64,000 nt of DNA. It comes from Sisyra terminalis. Taxonomy: Eukaryota; Arthropoda; Insecta; Neuroptera; Sisyridae. The notes beneath the pieces are model-generated. The model was not told the origin of the DNA. It made no database searches and saw only the letters and a program-made list of their open reading frames with translations. The translations under genes were made by a program, and so were the position numbers. Positions 1 to 10,944 of the stretch are shown piece after piece; the first letter of the stretch is position 1; each line of letters begins with the position of its first letter. The DNA is taken from assembly GCA_958496175.1 (NCBI GenBank), contig OY292274.1, positions 1-64,000 of the forward strand, written 5' to 3'.

Positions 1-2460
1 ACTGTTTAAAATATTCGCGGGGGGGCCTCTAAACTGTTTTAAAATATTCGCGGGGGGGGCCTCTAAACTGTTTTAAAATATTCGCGGGGGGCCTCTAAAC
101 TGTTTCAAAATATTCGCGGGGGGGCCTCTAAACTGTTTCAAAATATTCGCGGGGGGGCCTCTAAACTGTTTTAAAATATTCGCGGGGGGGCCTCTAAACT
201 GTTTTAAAATATTCGCGGGGGGGGGCCTCTAAACTGTTTTAAAATATTCGCGGGGGGCCTCTAAACTGTTTCAAAATATTCGCGGGGGGGCCTCTAAACT
301 GTTTCAAAATATTCGCGGGGGGGCCTCTAAACTGTTTCAAAATATTCGCGGGGGGGCCTCTAAACTGTTTCAAAATATTCGCGGGGGGGCCTCTAAACTG
401 TTTCAAAATATTCGCGGGGGGGCCTCTAAACTGTTTCAAAATATTCGCGGGGGGGGCCTCTAAACTGTTTTAAAATATTCGCGGGGGGCCTCTAAACTGT
501 TTCAAAATATTCGCGGGGGGGCCTCTAAACTGTTTCAAAATATTCGCGGGGGGGCCTCTAAACTGTTTTAAAATATTCGCGGGGGGGCCTCTAAACTGTT
601 TTAAAATATTCGCGGGGGGGGCCTCTAAACTGTTTTAAAATATTCGCGGGGGGCCTCTAAACTGTTTCAAAATATTCGCGGGGGGGCCTCTAAACTGTTT
701 CAAAATATTCGCGGGGGGGCCTCTAAACTGTTTCAAAATATTCGCGGGGGGGCCTCTAAACTGTTTCAAAATATTCGCGGGGGGGCCTCTAAACTGTTTC
801 AAAATATTCGCGGGGGGGCCTCTAAACTGTTTCAAAATATTCGCGGGGGGGCCTCTAAACTGTTTCAAAATATTCGCGGGGGGGCCTCTAAACTGTTTCA
901 AAATATTCGCGGGGGGGCCTCTAAACTGTTTTAAAATATTCGCGGGGGGGCCTCTAAACTGTTTTAAAATATTCGCGGGGGGGGCCTCTAAACTGTTTTA
1001 AAATATTCGCGGGGGGCCTCTAAACTGTTTCAAAATATTCGCGGGGGGGCCTCTAAACTGTTTCAAAATATTCGCGGGGGGGCCTCTAAACTGTTTTAAA
1101 ATATTCGCGGGGGGGCCTCTAAACTGTTTTAAAATATTCGCGGGGGGGGCCTCTAAACTGTTTTAAAATATTCGCGGGGGGCCTCTAAACTGTTTCAAAA
1201 TATTCGCGGGGGGGCCTCTAAACTGTTTCAAAATATTCGCGGGGGGGCCTCTAAACTGTTTCAAAATATTCGCGGGGGGGCCTCTAAACTGTTTTAAAAT
1301 ATTCGCGGGGGGGCCTCTAAACTGTTTCAAAATATTCGCGGGGGGGCCTCTAAACTGTTTTAAAATATTCGCGGGGGGGCCTCTAAACTGTTTCAAAATA
1401 TTCGCGGGGGGGCCTCTAAACTGTTTCAAAATATTCGCGGGGGGGCCTCTAAACTGTTTTAAAATATTCGCGGGGGGGCCTCTAAACTGTTTTAAAATAT
1501 TCGCGGGGGGGGCCTCTAAACTGTTTTAAAATATTCGCGGGGGGCCTCTAAACTGTTTCAAAATATTCGCGGGGGGGCCTCTAAACTGTTTCAAAATATT
1601 CGCGGGGGGGCCTCTAAACTGTTTTAAAATATTCGCGGGGGGGCCTCTAAACTGTTTTAAAATATTCGCGGGGGGGGGCCTCTAAACTGTTTTAAAATAT
1701 TCGCGGGGGGCCTCTAAACTGTTTCAAAATATTCGCGGGGGGGCCTCTAAACTGTTTCAAAATATTCGCGGGGGGGCCTCTAAACTGTTTCAAAATATTC
1801 GCGGGGGGGCCTCTAAACTGTTTCAAAATATTCGCGGGGGGGCCTCTAAACTGTTTCAAAATATTCGCGGGGGGGCCTCTAAACTGTTTCAAAATATTCG
1901 CGGGGGGGCCTCTAAACTGTTTCAAAATATTCGCGGGGGGGCCTCTAAACTGTTTTAAAATATTCGCGGGGGGGCCTCTAAACTGTTTTAAAATATTCGC
2001 GGGGGGGGCCTCTAAACTGTTTTAAAATATTCGCGGGGGGCCTCTAAACTGTTTCAAAATATTCGCGGGGGGGCCTCTAAACTGTTTCAAAATATTCGCG
2101 GGGGGGCCTCTAAACTGTTTTAAAATATTCGCGGGGGGGCCTCTAAACTGTTTTAAAATATTCGCGGGGGGGGGCCTCTAAACTGTTTTAAAATATTCGC
2201 GGGGGGCCTCTAAACTGTTTCAAAATATTCGCGGGGGGGCCTCTAAACTGTTTCAAAATATTCGCGGGGGGGCCTCTAAACTGTTTCAAAATATTCGCGG
2301 GGGGGCCTCTAAACTGTTTCAAAATATTCGCGGGGGGGCCTCTAAACTGTTTCAAAATATTCGCGGGGGGGCCTCTAAACTGTTTCAAAATATTCGCGGG
2401 GGGGCCTCTAAACTGTTTCAAAATATTCGCGGGGGGGCCTCTAAACTGTTTCAAAATATT
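1..2460. repeat. 33-bp G-rich minisatellite with higher-order structure
   Basis: About 74 head-to-tail monomers. Each runs CCTCTAAACTGTTT, then T or C, then AAAATATTCGC, then 6-9 G. The T/C site and the G-run length vary in a patterned way. Triplets of T monomers, typically with 7, 8 (sometimes 9) and 6 G, are followed alternately by 2 C monomers and by about 7-8 mostly C monomers. This gives a super-repeat of 15-16 monomers with starts near 635, 1163, 1692 and 2188 (528, 529 and 496 bp apart). The array begins mid-monomer at base 1 and ends abruptly at about 2460. Because 33 is a multiple of 3, the minus strand reads as an open 11-residue repeat, which I do not regard as coding. Confidence 0.97.
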
Positions 2461-4753
2461 CAACTTTATTCAATTATTACATTTTTTTGCTTTCCCATGC
2501 TTAACTTCTATTTATATTATCATACGTTAGCGTCATAAGAAAACTATCTTCTCTATATCTTTACCAAACATTTCTATTACATTTTTAACTCTCATTTGCT
2601 TGCAATGTTTTTACCCATATATCACACAATATTCAATTTTATATTTCTCGTATTAGCCCCAACATAACACAAACATTTCACGACAATACACGACCATTTC
2701 TTTTCCGTTCAAAACGGAACGCGTTCGGAGCGCACTCGGTTTAAACAATGTGATATAAACAAGAACATTGACATCATCAATATTTAACCATTCAATTCAA
2801 ATCATACGAAACACTTTTCAGTTGCAACTCTTCGATTGGCTCCTTTCATTTTGATTCAACATAAATGTATGCAAAATATGTAACCAAAACATTTCATTTA
2901 CCTTTTAATTATCCTACTAATTTATTTTTACATTCGCCTCAATATCGTTATCTTTACCTCTTTTTTTTTCTTTCACTGTTACTGCCTATAAATTGCACAC
3001 GTCTTTTTTTTTCAAATATCTTTATTAAAATTTCGGAATCGCGTTACATTCGGGTCGCCTAATATTCGGGCTAATACAATATTTACATCAACTTATAATT
3101 ATTGCATGTAATTTCTAAATTATTTTTTTTATAACAAATGGTTTCTTTTTTAATCAAATATATGAGCCTCAACTTACCAGACTCGACTATTTTCTTTTTA
3201 AAAGATTTTTCTACGTTACAAAAAAATAAATTGATAAAATTATTCCTGTACTTTTTCCCATCTCCTCAAAGATTATATTCTTGTATATTAGTTCTCTTTT
3301 TTTTACGTATTAATATTTTACCATTATAAAAACTATTTCGCTTTACAAAATCAAACATTTCTTCTTTATTATTATTTTATAGCTTATAGATTTATTTTCA
3401 AAATACAAAATTTAGTTTTTTCTCCTTCACTATTCTAAAATCCACACGAACTATTTCTTTTTTTTTTTATTTTGTCTAAATCTTAAGTTACGCGCCCCTG
3501 ACGATTCAAATTTTAAGAGATGTTTACCGGCAAAAAAAATTGAACTAAAAAAATTACACGTGTGTATTTTTCCATTTCATTTACGGGTACTTTCTTAGTT
3601 GACAAAAACAAAATACGACAATAGAAAATTTCCTTTTTTTTGCATGACATTCACTTAAGCATTATTATACTGTTTGTAATTACAACATTTCTACTTTACC
3701 CTTTTTATCGATGCAAAGGACCAATATTTCCAATAAACGTAAATGAACGTAGGTATGAAACATTAAAATTACCTACTTTACCAATTTTAGAAAAGGGTGC
3801 CTGAGTAATATCGATGCTTTATTTGTGACTTAGATAATTATTTTTTACTTTACCAAAAACAAAAACGGGCTCGTTGAGAACACGGAAAAGCACACACTAG
3901 TAATTTTTTAACGTTTTTTTTTTTCAAATTTTAATCATCAGGTGTTGTGTAAATTCAGATTTTAACAAAAAATGAATTACAACAAAATTTAAAAAAAGTT
4001 CGTCTAGATTTTAAAATTTAAAGGAGAAAAAGTTTTTTTTTTATTTTTACAAAATAGGTACCTGTAAACTTTTAATTTATAAGCAAAAATATATTTTCCA
4101 ATTTGTGACTCGGGTAAATTTTTTTTATCTTCCTAAAACAATAATGGTTGCGGAAATGAAAAAATATACAAGTCATTTTTTTAAATTCCAAAAAAAATCT
4201 TATGTTGAAGACCGTTTAAAATCTTCATGGTCGAGTCTGCTAACTTCAGCCTCATAAAAAATGGCCTTTATTATTGAATTCATGAAAAATTTTCGACGCG
4301 GCTTAATCTCACACATCGTTTCTCGTTGACGAATTGAAAGATATATTTTCTACGATTTCGGCAAGGTTACTTTGAATATACTTCATTAATAATGCAGTCG
4401 TTACACTCAAAAATTTTCATCACTTTTAAATATTAATACTATTTGGCAATCGAAATTATCATCGGTTAACAACTTTTAAATATACAAACAATAAATTTTA
4501 TCACTAAGCCCAAAACGTAAAAAGTAATATCCTAACATTCTACTAAACAATTGTTTAATCTTCAATTTGTTATATTTCCTTACTTTAAAAAAATATTTCT
4601 TTGATTAATAATTACAACAATTTTCTATGTATCTTTATGGTTACGCATTCCTTTATTTTTCTATTTACTTTTATTTTTCTTTATTTCATAAAGTAATGTT
4701 TGATTTCTAGCTTCAATTAAAACTAATTATTAATATTTATCACTTCCTTCTAG
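2461..4753. other. A+T-rich single-copy DNA, no gene seen
   Basis: Very A+T-rich sequence with many homopolymer T and A runs. The short ORFs at 2865-3062 and 3138-3329 are dominated by Phe, Leu, Ile and Lys from T/A runs and have no supporting splice or poly(A) context. A small G+C-richer patch near 2705-2745 stands alone. The 3' end supplies the pyrimidine-rich acceptor of the next feature. Confidence 0.6.
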
Positions 4754-4992
4754 CATACAATTTGAACATGACGAATGGTAAAACAATTCGACAAAAACAA
4801 GCCCTCAATCACCAAATGAGAGAATTTATTTGTGGTCATGATTTCAGGAAAACAACATTTTGGAAATCACATGCGGTTTTGCTCAAAACCATGTGCGACA
4901 TAAGTTCAAAAATAAGTCCCAGTTATCTTATGAAGTTGTCGTATGACGCTAACAACACTGTTATTTTACCAAAACCAAAAAAGTATAAATGA
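4754..4992 (+). CDS. Candidate terminal coding exon, 78 codons plus stop
   Basis: A plausible 3' splice site (CACTTCCTTCTAG, AG at 4752-4753) is followed by a frame that stays open to TGA at 4990-4992. Two bases precede the first full codon, so the intron would be in phase 1, as in most exon candidates in this window. The first internal ATG is at 4768, but an upstream exon is more likely to supply the start. The product is basic, has two Cys, contains TTFWKSHAVLLKTMCD and ends KPKKYK. Codon content is balanced, unlike the A/T-run ORFs nearby. AATAAA lies at 5087-5092, about 95 bases after the stop. No family was recognised and no upstream exon was resolved. A chance ORF remains possible. Confidence 0.42.
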
Positions 4993-6947
4993 CAGAAGAA
5001 CGAACGCTGTATTGGAAAGTCGTCTCAAAATAAGGGCACAGTGCAAAGAACTAGTGTCAATAGTATACAAGTATTAATACAAGGGCAATAAACGTCTTAT
5101 ATATAAATTTACTATCTTGCCGTCCGTGCGTGCAGAATATACGCATGCGCTCTGTTATCCCCACTTACGCATTCAAAACGTTGGTACGGGTAAAACGGAC
5201 TTTGTTATTAAATTTGAAATTTTGATTGTTTATTAAACGTTATCCCTTGCAAACTTTGTAACCGTTTTTCACTCTTTTAGGGGAGAAATTTTCAAAAACT
5301 CTTTCTAATTATATATCTGGATCGTATAAGGAAAACACTTTCCAAATTTCATCGACACAAATGTGCACTTATATTTGAAAATACAATGTAAAACGAAAAA
5401 AAATAATGACTTATGTTTGTTAACATGGCTAAAAAGTTATTCGATTTCGCACATTTGGACGTTGTACATACAAAATTGTTGGAAAAAGATGGAAACCGTG
5501 GAAGTAAATTCGAATTTTTTTATTTCTTTTCAATAACAACAATTGGTTTTCAAATTATTTTAAATACCGAAGAAAAGTTAGTATGGAAGATTTTATATTT
5601 AAATTGACAGTGAAATATATATAAAATACAATAAATATATGGCAAAAAATTGCTACCTTAATGCTTTTCAGCCGAATATATAATTACTCCAGATCACAAC
5701 CATTGGTTCATAAAATAAAATAGATTTTAAAACATTTGATTGTTGAAAAACGAACCAAAATTTAAAATCGCCTATTTGTTATAAGTACTACATAAGTATT
5801 ATACTTTCATTCTAATTCAGTGAAATGACGTTATTTAAAATGTTGTTATTAAAATGATATAAAGAAGCACTTATATTTTATTTCTTAATATAATTTTAGA
5901 AAAACTTTTTTCTATATTAACAACACTGATTATTTAATTTTAAATTTCGAATGTTGATTAACTCTACATTATCTCATATTAAACATTTTATTGAGATAAA
6001 ACCTTTAGTTGCGAATGCAACGGGCAACTACTAGTTTCATATAATTCACAAGAGATTACTAGATTCATAGAAAAATTGTTTTATAAACATTAGTAGAATT
6101 TTATGTAATGAATATTATGTTAATATTAGAGGAAATAAAGTATATGAAGAACATGAAAATAACGTTTTGACATCTTTGGCTTCAGTTTAAATTACAATCT
6201 CAAAAAAAGGAACAACCAATAACAATTCAGTACATTAAGTTCGTCATGCTTCTTAGCGATAATCTCCTGATAATGGCCGAAAAAATAACGTATCCATGTC
6301 TGGATTTTTGAGGACACAAGAACTAACAAATTGCCTATCTCGTTCGTTCTCCTGTTAATTATTCTTCGTTCCCAAACCGCTCAAATTGGAGACATGATAA
6401 TGTATTGAACGCTTAGTGTTATTTTTCAAAGTTCCAAGCACTTACTTTTAAAAGGTCTTTTTCAGAAAATAATTAATAGTCCAATTTTTACGCTGACACC
6501 AATATTGCTACGAAATTAGGATCTAAAGGCTTTCTTCAAAAAGGATTTTTTTATTTAGGGAAAAATTTAAACAATTTCATTTTTCAAATCAGTTAACAAA
6601 TTCAAAGAATGAATGTATCAACATGTTTTTACAGTATGTTGTCTTAGTCTTAATTAATTAATGTTTTCACTGTTCATTATTTACGTTACAATTTGTTACA
6701 ATAATCAACTTATGAATAAATTCACATAATAATGTATATTCAGGAAGGTTTAAGTTAAAAATCAGTAAATAATTTTGAATTTGTCTTTATTTAAGCTATA
6801 AAAGTTTACAACAATACATTTTGTCTTTACAATATACTCTTTAGTCAACGCAACTTGTTTCTCGGTTGAATCGATTATGCAATGATGTCGATGCAGTACA
6901 ATGGCCAGGACTGGAACTTTAGTGGGTGGTCAGGATTACGATTGCTG
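4993..6947. other. A+T-rich intergenic DNA
   Basis: Contains the AATAAA at 5087-5092 that would end the preceding exon. An ORF at 5413-5607 begins with reasonable codon variety (MAKKLFDFAHLDVVHTK from the ATG at 5425) but degrades into Phe/Ile runs, with no splice or paralogue support, so I do not call it. Nothing else was identified. Confidence 0.5.
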
Positions 6948-7143
6948 TCAATGCAGTTCGTTGTTTAAAGTTGCTGGTTTCGATTTAGCTTCTGCTGGTT
7001 GATGTTCATTAACGTAGGCTTGTTGTGCTGCTCGATGACGAAGCATGTTGAAGATGGGTTTGGTTCAAAAATAATCCTCGTTTTATTTTTGGACCGTATG
7101 TATGCTGGAAATTCCCAGCCGCATTCTGGGTTTCTCTTGCAAA
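6948..7143 (-). CDS. Coding-like patch, two overlapping minus frames
   Basis: A G+C-richer island in A+T-rich DNA. On the minus strand, 7143-7009 is open for 44 codons, including NAAGNFQHTYGPKIKRG and a Ser/Thr-rich tail. A second frame, 7046-6948, is open for 32 codons from an ATG (MLRHRAAQQAYVNEHQPAEA, then KSKPATLNNELH). They overlap in different frames, so at most one is real. Both look more protein-like than surrounding ORFs. It lies downstream of two other minus-strand exon candidates but beyond their poly(A) signal, so it would belong to another transcript or be an older fragment. No family was recognised. Confidence 0.28.
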
Positions 7144-7223
7144 CTTTTATTGTGATTTAATCTGCTCGCGATATGTGAACTATCCTCAGTTGTCACATTT
7201 TATTTCATAACCCTTCAAAAGTT

Positions 7224-7319
7224 TCAGTGAGAGCAATCACCGTATGGATTTCTCTTTTCAATGCTTTCGGTGCCTTCATACTCCTCTTGGTACTGAGATT
7301 CTTCTTTTAATATAATTCT
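7224..7319 (-). CDS. Candidate terminal coding exon with poly(A) signal
   Basis: On the minus strand an AG at 7321-7320 precedes a frame open for 31 codons, ending in TGA at 7226-7224. The product is acidic: RIILKEESQYQEEYEGTESI, then EKRNPYGDCSH. AATAAA on the minus strand at 7204-7199 is only about 20 bases after the stop, which fits a short 3' UTR. The pyrimidine tract before the AG is poor, and an alternative AG within TTAAAAG would put the frame in phase 1. The likely upstream neighbours on the same strand are the blocks at 7430-7489 and 8196-8338. No family was recognised. Confidence 0.4.
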   Translation of the reverse strand, partial: RIILKEESQYQEEYEGTESIEKRNPYGDCSH

Positions 7320-7429
7320 CTGTTAAGTTACATGCCATATGCTACTCATCACTTCAATCTATTCCTCGCCCTTCAGGCAATTAATATTGGTTGAAGTCCA
7401 TATTTAGCGTCTTGCCCGATTTCAAAACA

Positions 7430-7489
7430 TTATTTTTCATGAATTATGTATTCTGATTTTTCCGCTTTACGCACGCTGTTATCCACACA
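7430..7489 (-). CDS. Small candidate exon (19 codons plus stop)
   Basis: Minus strand: AGGATTCAG (AG at 7491-7490) is followed by a 19-codon frame, CVDNSVRKAEKSEYIIHEK, then TAA at 7432-7430. Codon usage is balanced for such A+T-rich DNA, and the product is charged with one Cys. It lies between two other minus-strand candidates. It is short, so chance is a real alternative. No donor site was identified inside it. Confidence 0.25.
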   Translation of the reverse strand, partial: CVDNSVRKAEKSEYIIHEK

Positions 7490-8195
7490 CTGAATCCTCT
7501 AAATGTTTATGGGCATCAACAAAGGTTCTTTTTTTTAATTTTCTTGATCCTTTGTTTATATAAGTATATAGTAATTGCATTACACAATTTTCGGTAGAAA
7601 CTCTTTTAGAAACGATAAAGTTTGGCAACGTTCCATTTTCTATTTCATTTTTCACAACTTTTTGTTAATTCTATACTTGTATTGTAAAGTTTTATTTTTT
7701 ACTGCTAAATTTTCATAATGATACGATTTATTAACGCACGGATAAAATTAAAAGCAAAAAAAAAAAAATGAACCGTTCCCAAATTTTGATATTTATAAAA
7801 GGCACCAACCTGTACCCTATTTACGCTATATTATGTTCACTTTTATTGTTCTTTGCATTACACGGTCATTTCAACTCAATAGCGACCGACCGATCTATCT
7901 TTTTATCTAGCGATCTATCTTTTTTTTACATACTTTTATAATTCCGTAATGGTACAATTTTTCGCTAAATTGTTCATAAAAGTTTGTCAACATAAATCAA
8001 ACTTCATTTCAGCTACTATCGAGCCGAAGTTTTGGGCATGGGCAGTAATATAAATAACCATTCAATACATTATCATTGAGAAAGAGCAGGAGCAGTTAAA
8101 ATTATGTAGGTACAATGAAAATAGAATTAAAAATATTGAATACATGAGCGGTATTGGTCTAGTATAATTGTAAAAAATTTATGCACTGACCTTGG
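7490..8195. other. A+T-rich DNA between exon candidates
   Basis: No coding block found on either strand. It contains homopolymer A/T runs and a short local duplication, CGATCTATCTTTTT, near 7890-7925. It would be intron if the flanking minus-strand blocks belong to one gene. Confidence 0.4.
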
Positions 8196-8338
8196 CTATG
8201 AATCCTCGTCTGCCACAATTCTTCTGTAATAGGTAGTCCCATCGCCACTGCACTGGTTGTTCGATGAACCCAAATCCCCGATTGTGCTCGCAGCAGGATT
8301 AACCAAAACCAATTGAACTTGATCTTTGATTATATACA
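8196..8338 (-). CDS. Candidate coding exon, 46 codons plus stop
   Basis: Minus strand: TTATTTCAG (AG at 8340-8339) opens a phase-1 frame of 46 codons ending in TAG at 8198-8196. The other two frames close quickly. The product begins YIIKDQVQLVLVNPAASTIG, continues DLGSSNNQCSGDGTTYYRRI and ends VADEDS. This is a balanced, protein-like composition with one Cys. A possible donor, CCAAG|GTCAGT, follows the stop by a few bases, so the stop may be a mutation or the exon may be terminal. It is one of the better coding candidates in the unique left flank. No family was recognised. Confidence 0.45.
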
Positions 8339-9109
8339 CTGAAATAAAGTATGAACGTTTAAAATGAAGCATTATTAGAAGAACATTTCAAAAAATCTTT
8401 CGTTTCAACCATGTTCGTTTTATATTCTAAGGACTTTTGACTAAACTTATTAGTATGTTGTTTCAAATGTTTTTTTAAAAAAAATAACTTATTTACTTAT
8501 GTTAATAAACTATGCATTGTTCTTTTCAATATTATGTAGTGTTTGAAAAAATAAATCAATAAATTTCGTAATATTATTGAGTTTTAAATTACATCGATCT
8601 GTCAAAATTCGCCCCTTATAGTAGATTTTAAATAGATAACCTCCAAATTGACAAGCTATTGTCGTTGTTAATCATCAAACGGAAATTCAAGACAATTTTA
8701 CCTCACCTTCACAATTTGAGAATCAATTGAAGAAAATTTTTTTTAACAATTAACGATAATTTCGTCGAAAGATCTTGATTTTTTTAACTTAATTAACATA
8801 AAGAATACCAGCCCGTTCACTCAATGTTATACGGATCCATTGGTTCTATTATAGTTCTAGTAACTTTTTTATCTACATGGATCTGTACTAGCATAGAACG
8901 GAAAGTAAATATTTATGGTTATGTTTCTAATCATAAATAAATAAAAATTTAAAATATTTATGCTAAAGTGAAGTATACCAATGCAAATTAACACAATTTA
9001 TTCATGGTTCGATTGTTTTTCATTGGTATTTTTTTTAATTTAATATACCGTAATAAGCTGTCAAACTACGACGCTGTTTAACACCTCAATTTTAAACCTT
9101 AACAACGCC
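8339..9109. other. A+T-rich DNA; edge of copy 0
   Basis: No coding block seen. Bases 8964-9046 resemble 28897-28983 of the big unit (shared GCAA(A/G)TTAACACAATTTA, then a diverged TTCATTG/ATTTTAATTTAAT stretch). The 2.7 kb that separates 28983 from about 31715 in the unit is missing here. Confidence 0.45.
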
Positions 9110-9366
9110 GTTTCTCAATGAAATCCTTCCAGAAATTCCCATTTCAATAAAGGGTCTTTTTGATTAGCTCCTTATTATTAATCCTCCACTGCCTTATCCT
9201 GGAAGCACCTGGAAGAACCAAATTAGTGTTAATAAAACCGAAACTATACCTAAATTAAATAATTACCTAGATTGAAACGAAATGTACTTAGATATCTAAT
9301 TAACTGTTTTCTCTGAATAATTATTTTTCCTTTCCTGGTTTCCTGGTTATCACCGTAAATCACCGA

Positions 9367-9493
9367 TCAAAGTATCTTCTTATCGTTCCCTTTTTGCGAG
9401 GCAGATACTCCTTGATCAAAAAACCTTGAGATCTTTGCTGCTAATGAGTTTGCAATGTTGAGTTGATCCAGGACCAATAAATAGTTTTCCCAG
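9367..9493 (-). CDS. CWENYLLV exon, copy 0 version
   Basis: The minus-strand frame starts with one base, C at 9493, after an AG at 9495-9494, then reads WENYLLVLDQLNIANSLAAK, ISRFFDQGVSASQKGNDKKI, L and TGA at 9369-9367. It follows a 76-bp gap that looks like an intron (donor GTGAGC after 9570, acceptor TTTGTAGGTAAG). Splicing TG to C TGG keeps the frame. A competing AG five bases earlier would create an immediate stop. The U1 counterpart (31959-32085) preserves the whole frame with three visible amino-acid changes. It may be a C-terminal exon of a small helical protein. No family was recognised. Confidence 0.42.
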
Positions 9494-9569
9494 CTTACCT
9501 ACAAATAAATGGTATGAGTAAAGGAAAAATTGAGAAGCGAAAGCCTTAATGCCTATTTCTAATGCTCAC

Positions 9570-9688
9570 CAATTTCTTCTTCTTAACATTGTTGCCGATG
9601 TATCAGGATTAATATAGTTGCCACTCGTCGGGATAGGTATTCCAAAGGATTCCCCAGGACCTGCGGGACAGTCCTTCAAGTAAAGCAT
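9570..9688 (-). CDS. Candidate coding exon upstream of the CWENYLLV exon
   Basis: Minus strand, from ATG at 9688-9686: MLYLKDCPAGPGESFGIPIP, then TSGNYINPDTSATMLRRRN, ending TG at the donor GTGAGC (GT at 9569-9568). The reading is rich in Pro and Gly with one Cys. In U1 the same frame is conserved but the Cys codon TGT is TGA, so the unit copy is broken while copy 0 is open. The true 5' end may be an upstream splice site rather than this ATG. It joins the next exon through a 76-bp intron. No family was recognised. Confidence 0.42.
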
Positions 9689-9760
9689 TGTTTTTAGAGG
9701 ATAATGAATTATAGATAGTAATATTACAGGCAATAAAAATTATGTTAAACCATTGTCTTA

Positions 9761-10560
9761 CAAAAATAATAAAAAACCATTTAGGTAGTTAAAAAATTTC
9801 TTACGTTAAAATCAATACAAGGATTTAAGTATCTACCTATCTTAATTCAAATTTTAAGTTGGCATTAATTTTCAATAGAAAATATTTTCATCTAGGAACA
9901 ATTAAGGAATAGCGAAAAGAACAAACTGTCAAGTAATTTGCGATTAACAACAGTAGAAATTATTAAAGGGCAATTTTTATTTTTATAACATCACATTCAA
10001 AGAAGAATTATTGTAAAAGTGGACAGTAAATTATTTCTTTAGGTTTGTCCTAATATTGTGTACCTACTTAACGTGAGGTAGGTAGGTATATACAATTCGG
10101 TCTAGTTTTTTTTCTGGAGGAAACTAAGATCAATGGATATTAAATGGAAAATAACTAAAACAGTTGTCCTTGATCTATTTCTCCCCTATTCCTTAAATGA
10201 TAACATAATAAGTTAATTGAAATAAGGCAAATATGGTAGTTATACCTATTAGGAACTTTCGCGTAAATTTCAATGTCAATTAACAACAAAGAAAACCGTT
10301 ACCAGTTAAATTTCATTATAATTTCCTATAAAAAATCATATCTACTTCACTATTTTTAGTCTCAATGCAATACTTTCAAAACAATATTTGCGACGCTTTA
10401 AAAATCAAAACGAGTTAATTAATTTTTTTAATCACAACAATGCAATTTTCACTTAACAAACATATCGATCGATAGATTTTCTTTTGAGATAATTTCCTAT
10501 AATGATCTAGTGGAATTATCACAATATACGACAAAGGGATGAACTTGAACATCAATCATT
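9761..10560. other. A+T-rich part of copy 0, no gene seen
   Basis: Only weak similarity to the unit can be followed here. A word near 10480-10510 (GATAATTTCCTATAATGATC) resembles the ATGATTTCCAATAATGATCT word at about 14083. No coding block was found. Confidence 0.4.
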
Positions 10561-10753
10561 ACCTCAAGTACATGAACCACCTGAACACATCGAATCATAG
10601 TTTTTCGCTATTAATTATACAATTAATTAATATCTCAATGCTTTTGGTAGATTAAATATAATACAAAAGATATTTTTTTCATATGCATGCATCAGTTACT
10701 TCAACATATTACTATCAACAATAAATTAAAGTCAAATATTTCTTTTCTTTTAG

Positions 10754-10944
10754 GGGGAAAACACGGAGTAGTATACGGACTGTACTGCAGTGTAGGCATT
10801 AATTCTTCAAATTCAAATTCTTTTATTTCACCAGCAGAGAATTGCATGGAGAAACAAATTGATGTTTGTACGATTATTTTACAAACATTGCAATCATTTT
10901 TTAATAGATCATTTTGTCACCTTTGTGGTGAGAGGTTTCACTAA
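10754..10944 (+). CDS. Candidate terminal exon with Cys-rich C-terminus, copy 0
   Basis: A pyrimidine tract ending TTTAG (AG at 10752-10753) opens a phase-1 frame that ends in TAA at 10942-10944. AATAAA at 11000-11005 follows by about 56 bases. The C-terminal part reads FISPAENCMEKQIDVCTIIL then QTLQSFFNRSFCHLCGERFH. The unit copies (36976-37101, 61894-62019) keep the same frame, with substitutions spread over codons and one whole-codon deletion (SFCHL to FCHL). A frame-keeping indel is good evidence of past coding selection. In the unit the acceptor AG has been lost, so this copy is the more intact of the two. No family was recognised. Confidence 0.5.

Noticed and set aside
1..2460. CRISPR-like array or telomere repeat
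   Set aside because: There are no unique spacers, the monomers are contiguous, and the monomer is not TTAGG-like.
239..2463. Minus-strand ORFs made of repeated KQFRGPPANIL
   Set aside because: They exist only because the monomer is 33 bases, a multiple of 3. They break whenever the G run changes length, and there is no start, splice or poly(A) context.
5413..5607. 64-codon + ORF in the left flank
   Set aside because: The start looks reasonable, but the tail is low complexity, there is no acceptor or poly(A) signal in the right place, and no copy to compare.
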